Shown in pieces: positions 51,704 to 61,431 of a stretch of DNA of 64,000 bases (its first letter is position 1; each line of letters opens with the position of its first letter). A program made the translations under genes and the position numbers. This stretch comes from Emticicia sp. C21 (GTDB lineage Bacteria; Bacteroidota; Bacteroidia; Cytophagales; Spirosomataceae): assembly GCF_003418935.1 (NCBI RefSeq), contig NZ_QVMT01000004.1:372282-436281 (forward strand), read 5' to 3'. Under the pieces are notes generated by a model. That model was not told the origin of the DNA, ran no database searches, and saw nothing but the letters and a program-made list of their open reading frames with translations.

Positions 51704-54442
51704 ATGAAATACCTATTCTTTCTCTTACTTTTTGTATCAGCAGAGTCCCTGTTTGCACAATTAGAAGTGCAAAACCTCACTTGCGAGTATATGGAAAACC
51801 CCTCAGTTGTTGATGCGTTGAATCCCCGGCTCTCGTGGCTCAATATTTCAAAAGTTAATGAAAGAGGACAGGTACAAACCGCTTATCAGATAAGAGTGGC
51901 TTCAAGTCCTGCGCTTTTGCAGAAACCTGATTTATGGGATACAGGTAAGATGATGAATGATGAATCTCATTCGGTTAAATATGCCGGAAAAAACCTACTT
52001 TCTCGTATGACCTGCTATTGGCAGGTTCGGGTGTGGGATAAAGCCGGGAAGCGGTCGGCCTGGAGTAAAGTAGCTAAATGGCATATGGGATTATTGAACC
52101 CGAGCGATTGGAAGGCCGAATGGATTGGTGCGCCGTGGCAAAATGAAGAAGCTATTCCAAAGCCTAAAGGCGGACCGGACCAACGAACACAGATATTACC
52201 CCCTCCTGCCCCATTATTAAGAAAAGCCTTTAAAGCTCCAAAGAAAATCAAAAGTGCCATTGCTTACACTACCGGCCTGGGTTATTTTGAATTCTATGTG
52301 AATGGACAAAAAGCATCTGACGATTATTTAGTGCCTAATCAGACGAATTATGGCAAACGTCCGCAATTGCCGGATGCCTATATTTCATTGCCGGATGAAT
52401 TCAAGGATTATCGGGTGATGTATCTGGCTTATGATATCATCAGTAAGCTTCAAACAGGTATTAATGTGATAGGCGCTATTTTAGGGAATGGGTTTTATAA
52501 TGCGCCTAAATTCTGGACAGCTTCTTATGGTTCACCGCGTTTTATTGCACAATTGCATATAATTTATGCTGATAATACAGAGGAAGTAATTGTTTCAGAT
52601 AAAAGCTGGAAAGCCGCTAAATCGGCTATCATTTCAGATTTGGTCTTTGATGGAGAAATATACGATGCCCGACAAGAGCAACCTGACTGGTGCAAAGTGG
52701 GTTTTAATGATAGCCAATGGGAGAACGTAATTAACAGAGCTACGCCATTTGGCAAGATGTCTGCCCACACCTCTCCTACTGATAAAATCACGAAAGTTTA
52801 TCAGCCGACTAAAATTGAGAAATTAGCCAATGGCAATTATAAAGTCTCATTTCCCGAAGAGATTTCAGGTTGGGTGCGTTTGAAAAACGTATCTGCTCCG
52901 GCTGGGCATACGATTAAAATGACTTTTAATGCCAATCTGTATTCTGGCGAAAACACTTATACTTTTAGCGGCAAACCCAATGCTACCTATGCTCCCCGGT
53001 TCAATTGGTTTGTATTTAGTGGGGTGGAAATCAGCAATTGGAAAGGTGAGCTAAAAGCAGAAAACATACAGGCGGAAGCCGTGAACACAGCCGTAAAAGA
53101 ATCGGCTACTTTTGAGACTTCTAATAAGCTTTTCAATCAGATTAATCATATCTGGAAACGCTCTCAACTGGATAATATGCATGGAGGAATAGCTTCTGAT
53201 TGTCCGCATCGGGAGCGTTCTGGCTATACAGGTGATGCACAAGTGGCTTGCCATACAGTTATGCACAATTTTGAGGTAAAGGCCTTTTACAAAAAATGGG
53301 TTCGGGATATGATGGATGCACAGATTCCGGCTACGGGTTATATTCCAAATGGCGCTCCGTGGCAACCGGGTTGCGGTGGTGGCGTAGCATGGGGCGCGGC
53401 GATTAGCATTATTCCTTACGAGTTTTACAGACTGTATAATGATAAAGACATACTGGTTGAAAATTATGAAGGAATGACAGGCTATATCAGGTATATGCAA
53501 ACGTGGGTAAATGAAAAGGGCATTATGCACTCTAAACGAACAGGACATGATGGCAAGCCTTTACAATGGTGGAATCTGGGTGAATGGGCTGGTGTAGGTA
53601 CACTTCCACCGGATGAGTTGGTGCATACATTTTACTTATGGTACTGTGCTGATATTACAGCTAAAGTGGCTGCTATTTTAGATAGACCGCAAGAGGTGGT
53701 ATTGTATCAGTCAATAGCTGATAAAACCCGTGAAGCGTTTATGTCTACTTTTTATGATAAACAACAAGGGACTTTTGGCAGATATGGGGCAAATATCTTT
53801 GCCTTGAAAATGGGAGTAGATAAAGACCAATATCCACAAGTAATAGAAGCTCTGAAAAAAGATATTGCCGCGGCTGGCGGACATTTGGATACGGGCATAT
53901 TCGGCACTCGCTTTTTCTTTGAGATACTGGCGGATAATGGTCTGAATGATTTGGCCTATAATGCCATGAACAAAACCACTGCTCCAGGTTTTGGTAGTTG
54001 GATAAGTTTGGGCAGTACTACTACACGAGAAGAATGGAACAATCAGGGGTCACATAACCACCCGATGTTTGGGGGTGCTTTGAGTTGGTTTTATACAAGA
54101 TTGGCTGGTATGCAAACTTCTGAAAGCAAAGTTGGCTATCGGGAAATTATCTTTAAACCTATGCCTACCTCTGAACTTACATCAGCGGAATACTTCTCTG
54201 AAACCGTGCAAGGTAAGGCAGGTATTAACTGGAAACACTCTGCCAACAGTTTTGATATGGCTGTAAAAGTGCCTGTGGGTAGTACGGCTCTTATTTATCT
54301 TCCATCAGCTACCGGGCAAAAGGTGATAGAAGGTAATCGTGATTTGGATAATAGAAAAGATATTGAAACTGTCAAGTATGAAGTAGGATATCGGATTGTA
54401 AAAGTAGGCAGTGGGGATTATAACTTTAAGGTAATGAAGTAA
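51704..54442 (+). CDS. Family GH78 alpha-L-rhamnosidase
   Basis: The 912-residue exported enzyme has a signal peptide (FFLLLFVSAESLFAQ), N-terminal beta-sandwich domains (LSWLNISKVNERGQVQTAYQI cut at QTAYQIRVASS, KSAIAYTTGLGYFEFYVNG), and an (alpha/alpha)6 catalytic domain. The general-acid region SDCPHRERSGYTGDAQV begins at D499, followed by NLGEWAGVG and TTREEWNNQGSHNHPMFGG, where the catalytic Glu and His are expected. It removes terminal alpha-L-rhamnose from glycans or glycosides. No neighbouring SusC/D pair is in the window. A hairpin follows the stop. Confidence 0.93.
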   Translation: MKYLFFLLLFVSAESLFAQLEVQNLTCEYMENPSVVDALNPRLSWLNISKVNERGQVQTAYQIRVASSPALLQKPDLWDTGKMMNDESHSVKYAGKNLLSRMTCYWQVRVWDKAGKRSAWSKVAKWHMGLLNPSDWKAEWIGAPWQNEEAIPKPKGGPDQRTQILPPPAPLLRKAFKAPKKIKSAIAYTTGLGYFEFYVNGQKASDDYLVPNQTNYGKRPQLPDAYISLPDEFKDYRVMYLAYDIISKLQTGINVIGAILGNGFYNAPKFWTASYGSPRFIAQLHIIYADNTEEVIVSDKSWKAAKSAIISDLVFDGEIYDARQEQPDWCKVGFNDSQWENVINRATPFGKMSAHTSPTDKITKVYQPTKIEKLANGNYKVSFPEEISGWVRLKNVSAPAGHTIKMTFNANLYSGENTYTFSGKPNATYAPRFNWFVFSGVEISNWKGELKAENIQAEAVNTAVKESATFETSNKLFNQINHIWKRSQLDNMHGGIASDCPHRERSGYTGDAQVACHTVMHNFEVKAFYKKWVRDMMDAQIPATGYIPNGAPWQPGCGGGVAWGAAISIIPYEFYRLYNDKDILVENYEGMTGYIRYMQTWVNEKGIMHSKRTGHDGKPLQWWNLGEWAGVGTLPPDELVHTFYLWYCADITAKVAAILDRPQEVVLYQSIADKTREAFMSTFYDKQQGTFGRYGANIFALKMGVDKDQYPQVIEALKKDIAAAGGHLDTGIFGTRFFFEILADNGLNDLAYNAMNKTTAPGFGSWISLGSTTTREEWNNQGSHNHPMFGGALSWFYTRLAGMQTSESKVGYREIIFKPMPTSELTSAEYFSETVQGKAGINWKHSANSFDMAVKVPVGSTALIYLPSATGQKVIEGNRDLDNRKDIETVKYEVGYRIVKVGSGDYNFKVMK

Positions 54443-54460
54443 ATAAATTATTATCTCAAT

Positions 54461-54510
54461 AAAAGCTGATTCTGGTGCGTTATTTTGGACGGAGTCAGCT
54501 TTTAATCTTT
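54461..54510 (+). terminator. Terminator after the rhamnosidase gene
   Basis: AAAAGCTGATTC pairs with GAGTCAGCTTTT (one mismatch) around a 20-base loop, followed by TAATCTTT. Confidence 0.6.
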
Positions 54511-54595
54511 CGTATTTTATTGATTAATTAACTGTATTTCGTATCTTTATCTTTTAAAACTACAGTATATTTCTTCTGTCAGGAAAACCTAACCC

Positions 54596-54626
54596 TTGCC
54601 TTATAAGGCTGCTTTGATTAGTTTTG
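54596..54626 (+). promoter_or_regulatory. Promoter of the TPR/HTH regulator gene with palindrome in the spacer
   Basis: TTG (54596-54598) is followed after 20 bp by TAGTTTTG (54619-54626), a good -33/-7 pair. The perfect palindrome GCCTTATAAGGC (54598-54609) lies in the spacer and could be an operator. The ATG at 54630 falls at or next to the expected transcription start. Confidence 0.5.
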
Positions 54627-54629
54627 TTT

Positions 54630-56114
54630 ATGCGTTATTCTTACTATTTTCTTACTTTCCTCTTACCTATTTTTACTTTCGGTACTTCTTTTGCACAGGC
54701 CGGCTCACAGGATTCTATCAAATATTATCAGGAGCGTTTAGCCATTCAAAGCAAACCTGAAGAAAGGGCTGTTACACAAGCCAAGCTAACCTGGTTTTAT
54801 AGCGAAACCGGTGAATTTGAAAAAGCGATGAAATCAGCAACTGAAGCTATACCTATTCTTGAAAAAGCTAAAAATTATGAGCAGTTATCAAGAACTTATT
54901 CTGCACTTGCACAGGTTTTTCAGTATCAGAACGATTTCCGTAAATCAAATGAGTACTCTGCCAAAGCGCTCCAAACCATTCGCCTGACCAACAATAAAAA
55001 TCTGATTGTTACGGCTACGATGAACTATGCAGTAGGCTTAAGTGATAATAAGAAGTTTCATGAGTCTATTAAGGTTTTCAATGATGCCCTGAAAATGGCT
55101 ATTGAGTTAAAAGACAGTGTGCTTATCCGGTACTTATATCTGAATATAGCCAGTGCTTATTATGATGGTGGGGATTATGACAAAATTGTCCCTCCGGTGA
55201 CAATAGGCCTTAAAATGTCAAGGGATGCAAACGATGTAGGCGGTATTTTAAGAGGAGAAGCTATACTGGGAGCAGCTTTAATCAGACAAAAGAGATTTGA
55301 CGAAGCAGACGAGCATTTCAAAAAAGCAGAAGCTTTATTACCCGAAATAGGCTCGCCTTACTATGACCGACAAATGGCTTTTATCCGTACAGAATGGGCG
55401 GAGTTACAAGGTAATTTCAAAGAAGCTTTTAAGTATCAGAAAAAGTTCTACGAGATAGATACCTTATTGGTTAATAAAGAAAATAAACAGAAAGTAGGCG
55501 AACTTGAAACCAGGCTACGTATGAATGAGAAAGAATTAGAGAACGCTAATCTGCAGAATAAACTATCTCAACAAAAATGGCTTTTTATTGGTGGTACAGT
55601 TGTATTAGGGCTTCTGGTGGCTGTATTCTATTTACAAAGAAAAAGCCTTGCGCAAAAACACGACTTATTACAGGCACAACATAAACTTTCGGCGGCAGAA
55701 CTTTCTTTGGTACAAAGTCAACTGGAATCTTTTGCTGATACTGTTAGTGAGAAAAATCTACTCATAAGTCAGTTTGAAAATGAACTGAAAGACTTAAAAA
55801 TAAAAGACACCGCTTCTACCCATACCCTACTCGACCAGATTAACCAGGCAAGGATTCTCACAGACGAACAATGGCAGGATTTCAGATTGAAGTTTGAAAA
55901 GCTTCACCCACAATTTATTACTCGTCTGCATCAACAAAACCCTAATCTGACCGATACCGAAACACAGATGGCTTGTATGATTCGCCTGAATTTTACTAAT
56001 AATCAGGTAGCAGGTATGTTGGGTATCTCTAATGAAAGTGTAACAAAAAACAGATACCGCCTAAGAAAGAAAATCGAACAAAGCGATTTAAACACCTATC
56101 TATCAGCCATTTAG
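54630..56114 (+). CDS. TPR-repeat membrane regulator with C-terminal helix-turn-helix
   Basis: From the ATG at 54630 the protein has 494 residues. A signal peptide (YFLTFLLPIFTFGTSFAQ) is followed by periplasmic TPR repeats at about residues 30-290 (AKLTWFYSETGEFEKAMKSA, ALAQVFQYQNDFRKSNEYSA, LNIASAYYDGGDYDKIVPPV). A transmembrane helix lies at about 317-337, then a coiled coil, and a C-terminal HTH at about 435-490 (NLTDTETQMACMIRLNFTNN, VAGMLGISNESVTKNRYRLRKKI). This layout is widespread in Bacteroidota as a one-protein envelope sensor. Tandem TTGTCCATAT boxes right after its stop may be its binding sites. Confidence 0.85.
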   Translation: MRYSYYFLTFLLPIFTFGTSFAQAGSQDSIKYYQERLAIQSKPEERAVTQAKLTWFYSETGEFEKAMKSATEAIPILEKAKNYEQLSRTYSALAQVFQYQNDFRKSNEYSAKALQTIRLTNNKNLIVTATMNYAVGLSDNKKFHESIKVFNDALKMAIELKDSVLIRYLYLNIASAYYDGGDYDKIVPPVTIGLKMSRDANDVGGILRGEAILGAALIRQKRFDEADEHFKKAEALLPEIGSPYYDRQMAFIRTEWAELQGNFKEAFKYQKKFYEIDTLLVNKENKQKVGELETRLRMNEKELENANLQNKLSQQKWLFIGGTVVLGLLVAVFYLQRKSLAQKHDLLQAQHKLSAAELSLVQSQLESFADTVSEKNLLISQFENELKDLKIKDTASTHTLLDQINQARILTDEQWQDFRLKFEKLHPQFITRLHQQNPNLTDTETQMACMIRLNFTNNQVAGMLGISNESVTKNRYRLRKKIEQSDLNTYLSAI

Positions 56115-56118
56115 TTGA

Positions 56119-56139
56119 TTGTCCATATTTTGTCCATAT
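56119..56139 (+). promoter_or_regulatory. Tandem TTGTCCATAT direct repeat, operator-like
   Basis: Two exact copies of TTGTCCATAT start at 56119 and 56130, 11 bp apart, 4 bp after the stop of the TPR/HTH regulator and upstream of the exported protein gene. One-turn spacing is typical of sites bound by tandem regulator monomers. Confidence 0.5.
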
Positions 56140-56247
56140 ACGTTTTTTCTCATTTTGCTCATTCAGGTGTAAGTTTGAACCAGAATTTCGATTGAGCCCT
56201 TATTCAGTCCTGTTCTGACAACCTATTGAGCGAAGCCATTTCTCCTC

Positions 56248-56270
56248 CCTATCAAATCCGGATTGATAGG
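56248..56270 (+). promoter_or_regulatory. Near-perfect palindrome upstream of the exported protein gene
   Basis: CCTATCAA (56248-56255) and TTGATAGG (56263-56270) flank ATCCGGA. Terminator or operator; no T run follows, so operator is somewhat more likely. Confidence 0.4.
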
Positions 56271-56329
56271 TAGACAATCATCGGCTTTCTGATTAGGTTC
56301 TATGTATCTAAAAAATCATTATAAACTAC

Positions 56330-56866
56330 ATGAAACCCATGAAAAAAATTGTATTCACTACTCTGCTCTCGTTAAGCTTATTTGCAAGCAAAGCCCAAAG
56401 TGCCATTGATATTGAAGAAGGCAAAACTGTTGCAAGTAATGGCATTGAGTATAGCTATGCCATTACTAACGAACGCACCGAAGACACTTACTCCCGCTAC
56501 GAAGTAACCATCAAAGCACAAAACAAAAGTGGCTGCCAGTTGATTTATCTGAAAAATGATAATATCACCAACATCTTCGACGGTGACCCTTCGGTTATTG
56601 CACGCTTTGAATGTTTGAATGCAACGGGCAAACGCCTTACCTCTAAAGGAGCGAATCTAAAAGCACGTCCGTTTACAATTCCTTATAACCAACCCGAAAA
56701 AACGGCTGACGGTAAAACTACTTTCCGTGCGGTAAGGGTACAAGGTGGCTTCTTATTGAAGAATGGCAGCAGCGTATCAAACGATTTGATTGTCATTGTG
56801 CCTAAAGGCGAAAGACCTCGTTTCAAAATCAATATCCAGAACTTCTCAGAATTAACTACTGAATAG
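56330..56866 (+). CDS. Exported protein of unknown function
   Basis: The 178-residue protein has a signal peptide (MKKIVFTTLLSLSLFASKAQS; a second Met three codons earlier at 56330 is in frame). The mature part has beta-strand character (YSYAITNERTEDTYSRYEVT, SGCQLIYLKNDNITNIF, LIVIVPKGERPRFKINI) and two cysteines (SGCQL, FECLN) that may pair. I recognise no family. It is 215 bp downstream of the TPR/HTH regulator and 50 bp upstream of the peptidase-barrel gene. The operator-like sequences in front suggest that it is a regulated target. Confidence 0.62.
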   Translation: MKPMKKIVFTTLLSLSLFASKAQSAIDIEEGKTVASNGIEYSYAITNERTEDTYSRYEVTIKAQNKSGCQLIYLKNDNITNIFDGDPSVIARFECLNATGKRLTSKGANLKARPFTIPYNQPEKTADGKTTFRAVRVQGGFLLKNGSSVSNDLIVIVPKGERPRFKINIQNFSELTTE

Positions 56867-56916
56867 TCGCACCGACCTTTGTCCCATAACCATCACCTCC
56901 CACTAAAAAGTACCTT

Positions 56917-59745
56917 ATGCAATCTAAACACTTATTATATATTTCTTTATTATTTACTGCTTTTCAACTACAAGCCCAGACAGGTCCTCAGCCGTCTTCC
57001 ATGAAGTGGAAGTACGTTGAAAACGACAAAGTAAAAGTAATCTTCTCTGAAAATAATCAGACAGAAGCTATCCGCATTGCCGACTTGGTTACTTATGTCA
57101 ATAAAAACGCAACTGTATCAGTCGGAACCAAGAGCAAAAAACTGGATATTCTGTTGAATACCAACAATGCTCAAGGGAATGGTTATGTAGCTTTGGCACC
57201 TTATCGAAGCGAGTTTTATGCCACCGGTTTTCAGGACTTTAACGACTTAGGCTCTATGGATTGGCTTGATGCGCTAGCTATCCACGAATATCGCCATGCC
57301 TTGCAGTTTACTAATGCGAACAGAGGCTTTACCAGATTTTTGTACTTATTACAAGGACAATCGGGCTGGAGTTTAGGGGCTAATCTCTCAATTCCTGACT
57401 GGTATTTTGAGGGTGATGCCGTATTAGCCGAAACCGTATTAAGTGGAGCAGGGCGAGGAAGAACCCCAAGCTTTTTTGACGAACAAAGAGCGTTGCTATT
57501 GAGTGATAAAAAATACACCTATTTACAGGCCCGCAATGGTTCTTTCAAAAAACTATTGCCTAACCATTATCCACTAGGTTATGCCATCCTGAATTATGGA
57601 CGGAATCATTTCGGGCCTGAAATGTGGCCTAAAGTACTGGCAGATGCAGGTATATACCGTACGATTCTTTATCCATTTGCCGGAGCCTTACGACGTCATA
57701 CTAAAACAGGTGTTAATAAAATGTACCGACTGGCCTATCAGGAAATGAAAGAGAATTGGGAAAATGAGCTAAAATCTTTAGACCTTACTCCTACCACCCC
57801 AATTACTCCATTGCCTAAACGAACTGTTACAAATTATACCTTCCCGCATTGGTTGGAAGACGGAAGCATTCTTTGTATCAAAAGTAGCTTTAAGCAGATT
57901 TCTGCCCTGTATCAGATTAAAGATGGTAAGCAAAAATATCTTGCTACTATTGGTGCTGCCACTGAAGGTTATTTAGGTGTCAATAACAACAAGGTTGCCT
58001 GGACAGAAATGCGCAAAGATGCCAGAAGAGACGCTGTTATTTATAGCGTGATAATAAGTTATGACCTGCAAACAGGTCAAAGAACACAAGTAACCCAAAA
58101 AAGTAAATTCTTTAGCCCACAATTCTCGTCGACTGGGGATAGAATCGTAGCCGTAAAAGCAGATGAAAACATCAATAATGAGGTATGCATTCTTTCTCCT
58201 AATAATGGTAGCATCGTCAGCACGATTCCTAATCCGGAAAATGACTTTATTTCTTATCCGAAATGGACGAACGATGCTGCCTCAATTGTGTATCTGGCGA
58301 AAAGAAAATCGAAAATTGCTATGCTGAAATATGATTTAGCAAGCAAACAAACTACTGAATTGACTCCTTGGACAACACATACTATCAGTGGTCTTTCTAT
58401 CAGTGATAAGCGCGTGATTTTCGGAGCATCCTTCAGTGGCATCAATAATATCTATGCCGTAAACCTGAATGGAGACAAGCAGATTACTCAGCTAAGTTCA
58501 GTAAGAATAGGTGCTACCCTACCTGCTATCTCAAAAGATGAGAAAAAACTCGCGATGGTAGAAATGACTGCTATGGGTAGACAATTAACCCAACTGGATG
58601 TAAAAAGTATCGGAAATACGAAACTTGCTGAGCCTGTTAATATGGATCGTTTTCATGTAAAAACTACTGAAATAGAGCATGATATACAGTATCAGTCGAT
58701 GGGCAATAGCTATGAGGTAAAGAATTATAAGGGTTTACTGAAAGGAGTAAAACTACATAGTTGGAACTTTGGTAGTAGTGATGGCCGCAATATAAATCTC
58801 GGGGTTAAACTGGGCAATATCTTAAACGATTTTGCTGGAGTGATTGCCGCTCAATATAACTATAACGAAAAAACGATTCGTGTTTCAGGCGGCTTTGATT
58901 ATGGTAGATTCTTTCTCCCTCTCTCGTTCAGAGTAAGTACGGGAGATAGAGCCAATGCAGTATTCCTGAATCCTAATGCATTAGGGACTTTGTCTTATAA
59001 ACAAAATGATATTAATGTAGGCTTATCATTACCGCTTAGCTGGATAAAAGGAAATTATACTACCAACTTTAATTTAAGTTCTACTTTCTCAAATATCAGT
59101 ACCTCAGCATATAAGATACAGGATACGCCAATAAACCATGGTTTGAATTTTAATGCCTTACAGTTCGGTTTAAACTTCGCGAACGTCCGCAGAAAGGCCA
59201 GGCAGAATCTGGTAAATAAATGGTCACAAAGCTTATCACTCTCTTATCAGAAGTCTATTTCTACCTTAACAACAGCTGAAAGAGTAATGGGTTCGGTAGG
59301 GTTTACGACACCTGGTTTTGGTAAGAATCATGGGTTAGAGATAGCTTTCAGAGGTAAAAAAGAATTGCTGAATAATAATTATCTATTTGAAGACCAGTTC
59401 TTACACGCCAGAGGTTATGCAGCCGCTCCCGGCGACGTAGAAACAGTGGTGAGTACCACTTATAGCCTGCCATTATTTAATATAGACCGCGGCTTTGCAG
59501 GAATATTCTTTATCAATCGTGCCAGAGCCAATGTGTTTTATGACTACGGCAATATTGAAAGAAAGTTCATCAATTTTAAAACTACCCAACGCTCTTACGG
59601 CGCAGAGGTAATATTTGACATCAAGTTATTAAATACGTTAGGGCCATTGGGTTTTGGTTTGAGAAACTCTTTCTTACTCGACACCGACCCGCTGAATCCC
59701 ACAACAAAACAAAGGTTTGAATTTTTTGTAGCATCTAATTTGTAA
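56917..59745 (+). CDS. Outer membrane protein: gluzincin-like peptidase, TolB-type propeller and beta-barrel
   Basis: The 942-residue protein has a signal peptide (LLYISLLFTAFQLQAQ). Residues 30-290 form a peptidase-MA-like domain with H123-E-Y-R-H127 and a third ligand E165 in WYFEGDAVLAET, so the zinc site looks complete. Residues about 295-600 form a WD40/TolB-like propeller (FPHWLEDGSILCIKS, FFSPQFSSTGDRIVAVK, ISYPKWTNDAASIVYLA). Residues about 620-942 are strand-rich and end like an outer membrane barrel (QRFEFFVASNL), resembling surface-antigen (BamA/Omp85-type) barrels. I infer a surface-anchored protease or protease-like receptor. Its substrate is unknown. Confidence 0.78.
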   Translation: MQSKHLLYISLLFTAFQLQAQTGPQPSSMKWKYVENDKVKVIFSENNQTEAIRIADLVTYVNKNATVSVGTKSKKLDILLNTNNAQGNGYVALAPYRSEFYATGFQDFNDLGSMDWLDALAIHEYRHALQFTNANRGFTRFLYLLQGQSGWSLGANLSIPDWYFEGDAVLAETVLSGAGRGRTPSFFDEQRALLLSDKKYTYLQARNGSFKKLLPNHYPLGYAILNYGRNHFGPEMWPKVLADAGIYRTILYPFAGALRRHTKTGVNKMYRLAYQEMKENWENELKSLDLTPTTPITPLPKRTVTNYTFPHWLEDGSILCIKSSFKQISALYQIKDGKQKYLATIGAATEGYLGVNNNKVAWTEMRKDARRDAVIYSVIISYDLQTGQRTQVTQKSKFFSPQFSSTGDRIVAVKADENINNEVCILSPNNGSIVSTIPNPENDFISYPKWTNDAASIVYLAKRKSKIAMLKYDLASKQTTELTPWTTHTISGLSISDKRVIFGASFSGINNIYAVNLNGDKQITQLSSVRIGATLPAISKDEKKLAMVEMTAMGRQLTQLDVKSIGNTKLAEPVNMDRFHVKTTEIEHDIQYQSMGNSYEVKNYKGLLKGVKLHSWNFGSSDGRNINLGVKLGNILNDFAGVIAAQYNYNEKTIRVSGGFDYGRFFLPLSFRVSTGDRANAVFLNPNALGTLSYKQNDINVGLSLPLSWIKGNYTTNFNLSSTFSNISTSAYKIQDTPINHGLNFNALQFGLNFANVRRKARQNLVNKWSQSLSLSYQKSISTLTTAERVMGSVGFTTPGFGKNHGLEIAFRGKKELLNNNYLFEDQFLHARGYAAAPGDVETVVSTTYSLPLFNIDRGFAGIFFINRARANVFYDYGNIERKFINFKTTQRSYGAEVIFDIKLLNTLGPLGFGLRNSFLLDTDPLNPTTKQRFEFFVASNL

Positions 59746-59813
59746 TGAGGGTTAGATACATAAGGTAAACCAGATTCTGGTAAGGCATTGCTTTATCAGA
59801 ATTTTCATTTAAA

Positions 59814-59856
59814 AAACAGAGCCCAAATCCTGAATGATCTGGGCTCTGTTTTTGAT
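59814..59856. terminator. Bidirectional terminator between convergent genes
   Basis: AAACAGAGCCCA (59814-59825) pairs perfectly with TGGGCTCTGTTT (59840-59851) and is flanked by A and T runs on the two sides. Confidence 0.9.
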
Positions 59857-59880
59857 TTCTTACTTATATTTCTATCTCTT

Positions 59881-61341
59881 CTACTCTTTCAAAACCCCCA
59901 CCGGACGAACATTCTTCCCTTCTTTCTTCTGTAAAGCATCACCTAAATCTTCGCGGGCCATATCGGCTACTTTCTGAAGTTCTGCTACAATGGCAGGATT
60001 TTGTTCTTTTACATCATACTCTTCGCCTGCATCACGTCTTAAATCATAAAGTGCCAATGGTACTTCTATATTACCATATTTGCCTCCATGCCCATCATTG
60101 CCCGGTAAAACTGTCTCGTAGGTACGCTCTACTTTATGTGGTAGCATCAACTTCCAGTTATCGCGTCGAACAGCTCTTAACTCGTTGTTAGCATAATAAT
60201 AATAGAAATATTTACGAGGACTCTCGTTGACATTACCTTTCATTAATGATAGAATCTCAACCCCATCAATTTTATTCTTAGGCAAGGTAGTACCACATAT
60301 ACGGGCTAAAGTCGGTAGAATGTCAATCGTAGAAGTCAATTGATTACAAATCAATCCCTGGGGAATTGTATCTGTCCATCGCATCAGACAAGGAACACGT
60401 TGACCACCTTCGAATACCGTTCCTTTGCCTTCTCTTAAACCACCTGTGGAGCCTGCATGATTGCCAAAGTTGAGCCATGGGCCGTTATCACTAGTAAAAA
60501 TCACCAAGGTATTTTTATCCAGACCATTTTCTTTTAAGGTCTTCATGATTTGCCCAACCGACCAATCTACTTCCATCATTACATCACCGAATAAGCCCTG
60601 CTTACTTTTTCCTTTGAATTTAGGTGAAGCACCAAGCGGCACATGTACCATCGAGTGAGGCAGGTATAAAAAGAAAGGCTTATTGCGGTTTTTCCTGATG
60701 AAACCTACTGCCCTTTCGGTATAAAGTGTAGTGAGTTTATCTTGCCCCGCCAAATCCGTAATCGTTTCTTTTTGCTCATTGCCTTCTATTAATGGCAAAA
60801 CAGGATATGTTTTTTTCCGGTAATCGTTTTCATCTGTAATAGGTTTACCGTCAAAATCCACGGGCCACATATCATTTGAATATGGAACACCCAGGTATTC
60901 ATCAAAGCCTTGTTGCATCGGCAGGAACTGCTTATGATGGCCCAGATGCCATTTGCCAAAAATGCCCGTAGCATAGCCTTTTTGTTTCAGCATTTCGGCA
61001 ATGGTAACTTCATCGGTATTTAATCCTATTTTTTGGGCAGGATTTAAGGCTCCGGCAATCCCTACTCTATTCGGATAGCAGCCTGTCATCAATGCTGCTC
61101 TTGAAGCACTGCAAACCGCCTGGGCTGCTAAGAAATTGGTAAAACGGATGCCTTCAAAACCTAATTTATCAATATTCGGGGTTTGATAATCTAATGCTCC
61201 GGTGCAACTCAAATCACCATAACCCATATCGTCCATAAAAATCAGAACGATATTTGGAGTAGATGTAGCAGTGGGCTTTTTCCATGAACTGGCGCCTAAG
61301 AGAAACGTAATGGCCAGGAGTAGAATAAGGTTGGTTCTCAT
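59881..61341 (-). CDS. Exported arylsulfatase-type sulfatase
   Basis: The 486-residue protein has a signal peptide (NLILLLAITFLLGASS) and the S1 sulfatase core: NIVLIFMDDMGYGDL (metal-binding Asp pair), the modification motif C77-S-A-S-R (AVCSASRAALMTG) where Cys becomes formylglycine, GKWHLGHH, and VIFTSDNGPW with the second metal site. It hydrolyses sulfate esters on sugars. The A at the third motif position is a known variant. The mutarotase operon ends 90 bp upstream with its own terminator, so this gene is probably a separate unit. Its partners point to sulfated deoxysugar glycans. Confidence 0.93.
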   Translation of the reverse strand: MRTNLILLLAITFLLGASSWKKPTATSTPNIVLIFMDDMGYGDLSCTGALDYQTPNIDKLGFEGIRFTNFLAAQAVCSASRAALMTGCYPNRVGIAGALNPAQKIGLNTDEVTIAEMLKQKGYATGIFGKWHLGHHKQFLPMQQGFDEYLGVPYSNDMWPVDFDGKPITDENDYRKKTYPVLPLIEGNEQKETITDLAGQDKLTTLYTERAVGFIRKNRNKPFFLYLPHSMVHVPLGASPKFKGKSKQGLFGDVMMEVDWSVGQIMKTLKENGLDKNTLVIFTSDNGPWLNFGNHAGSTGGLREGKGTVFEGGQRVPCLMRWTDTIPQGLICNQLTSTIDILPTLARICGTTLPKNKIDGVEILSLMKGNVNESPRKYFYYYYANNELRAVRRDNWKLMLPHKVERTYETVLPGNDGHGGKYGNIEVPLALYDLRRDAGEEYDVKEQNPAIVAELQKVADMAREDLGDALQKKEGKNVRPVGVLKE

Positions 61342-61374
61342 GTATTAGTGGTTGAAAGTTTGGTTGCGCAAGTA

Positions 61375-61405
61375 AAAAAATAACAGCCACTTTTTCAAAT
61401 GGCTG
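61375..61405 (-). terminator. Terminator of the deoxysugar operon
   Basis: On the minus strand CAGCCA (61400-61405) pairs with TGGCTG (61384-61389), followed by a run of T. It closes the UxaA-FAH-SDR-mutarotase transcript before the sulfatase gene. Confidence 0.75.
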
Positions 61406-61431
61406 CCATAGGTATAGATTATAGAGATGGT

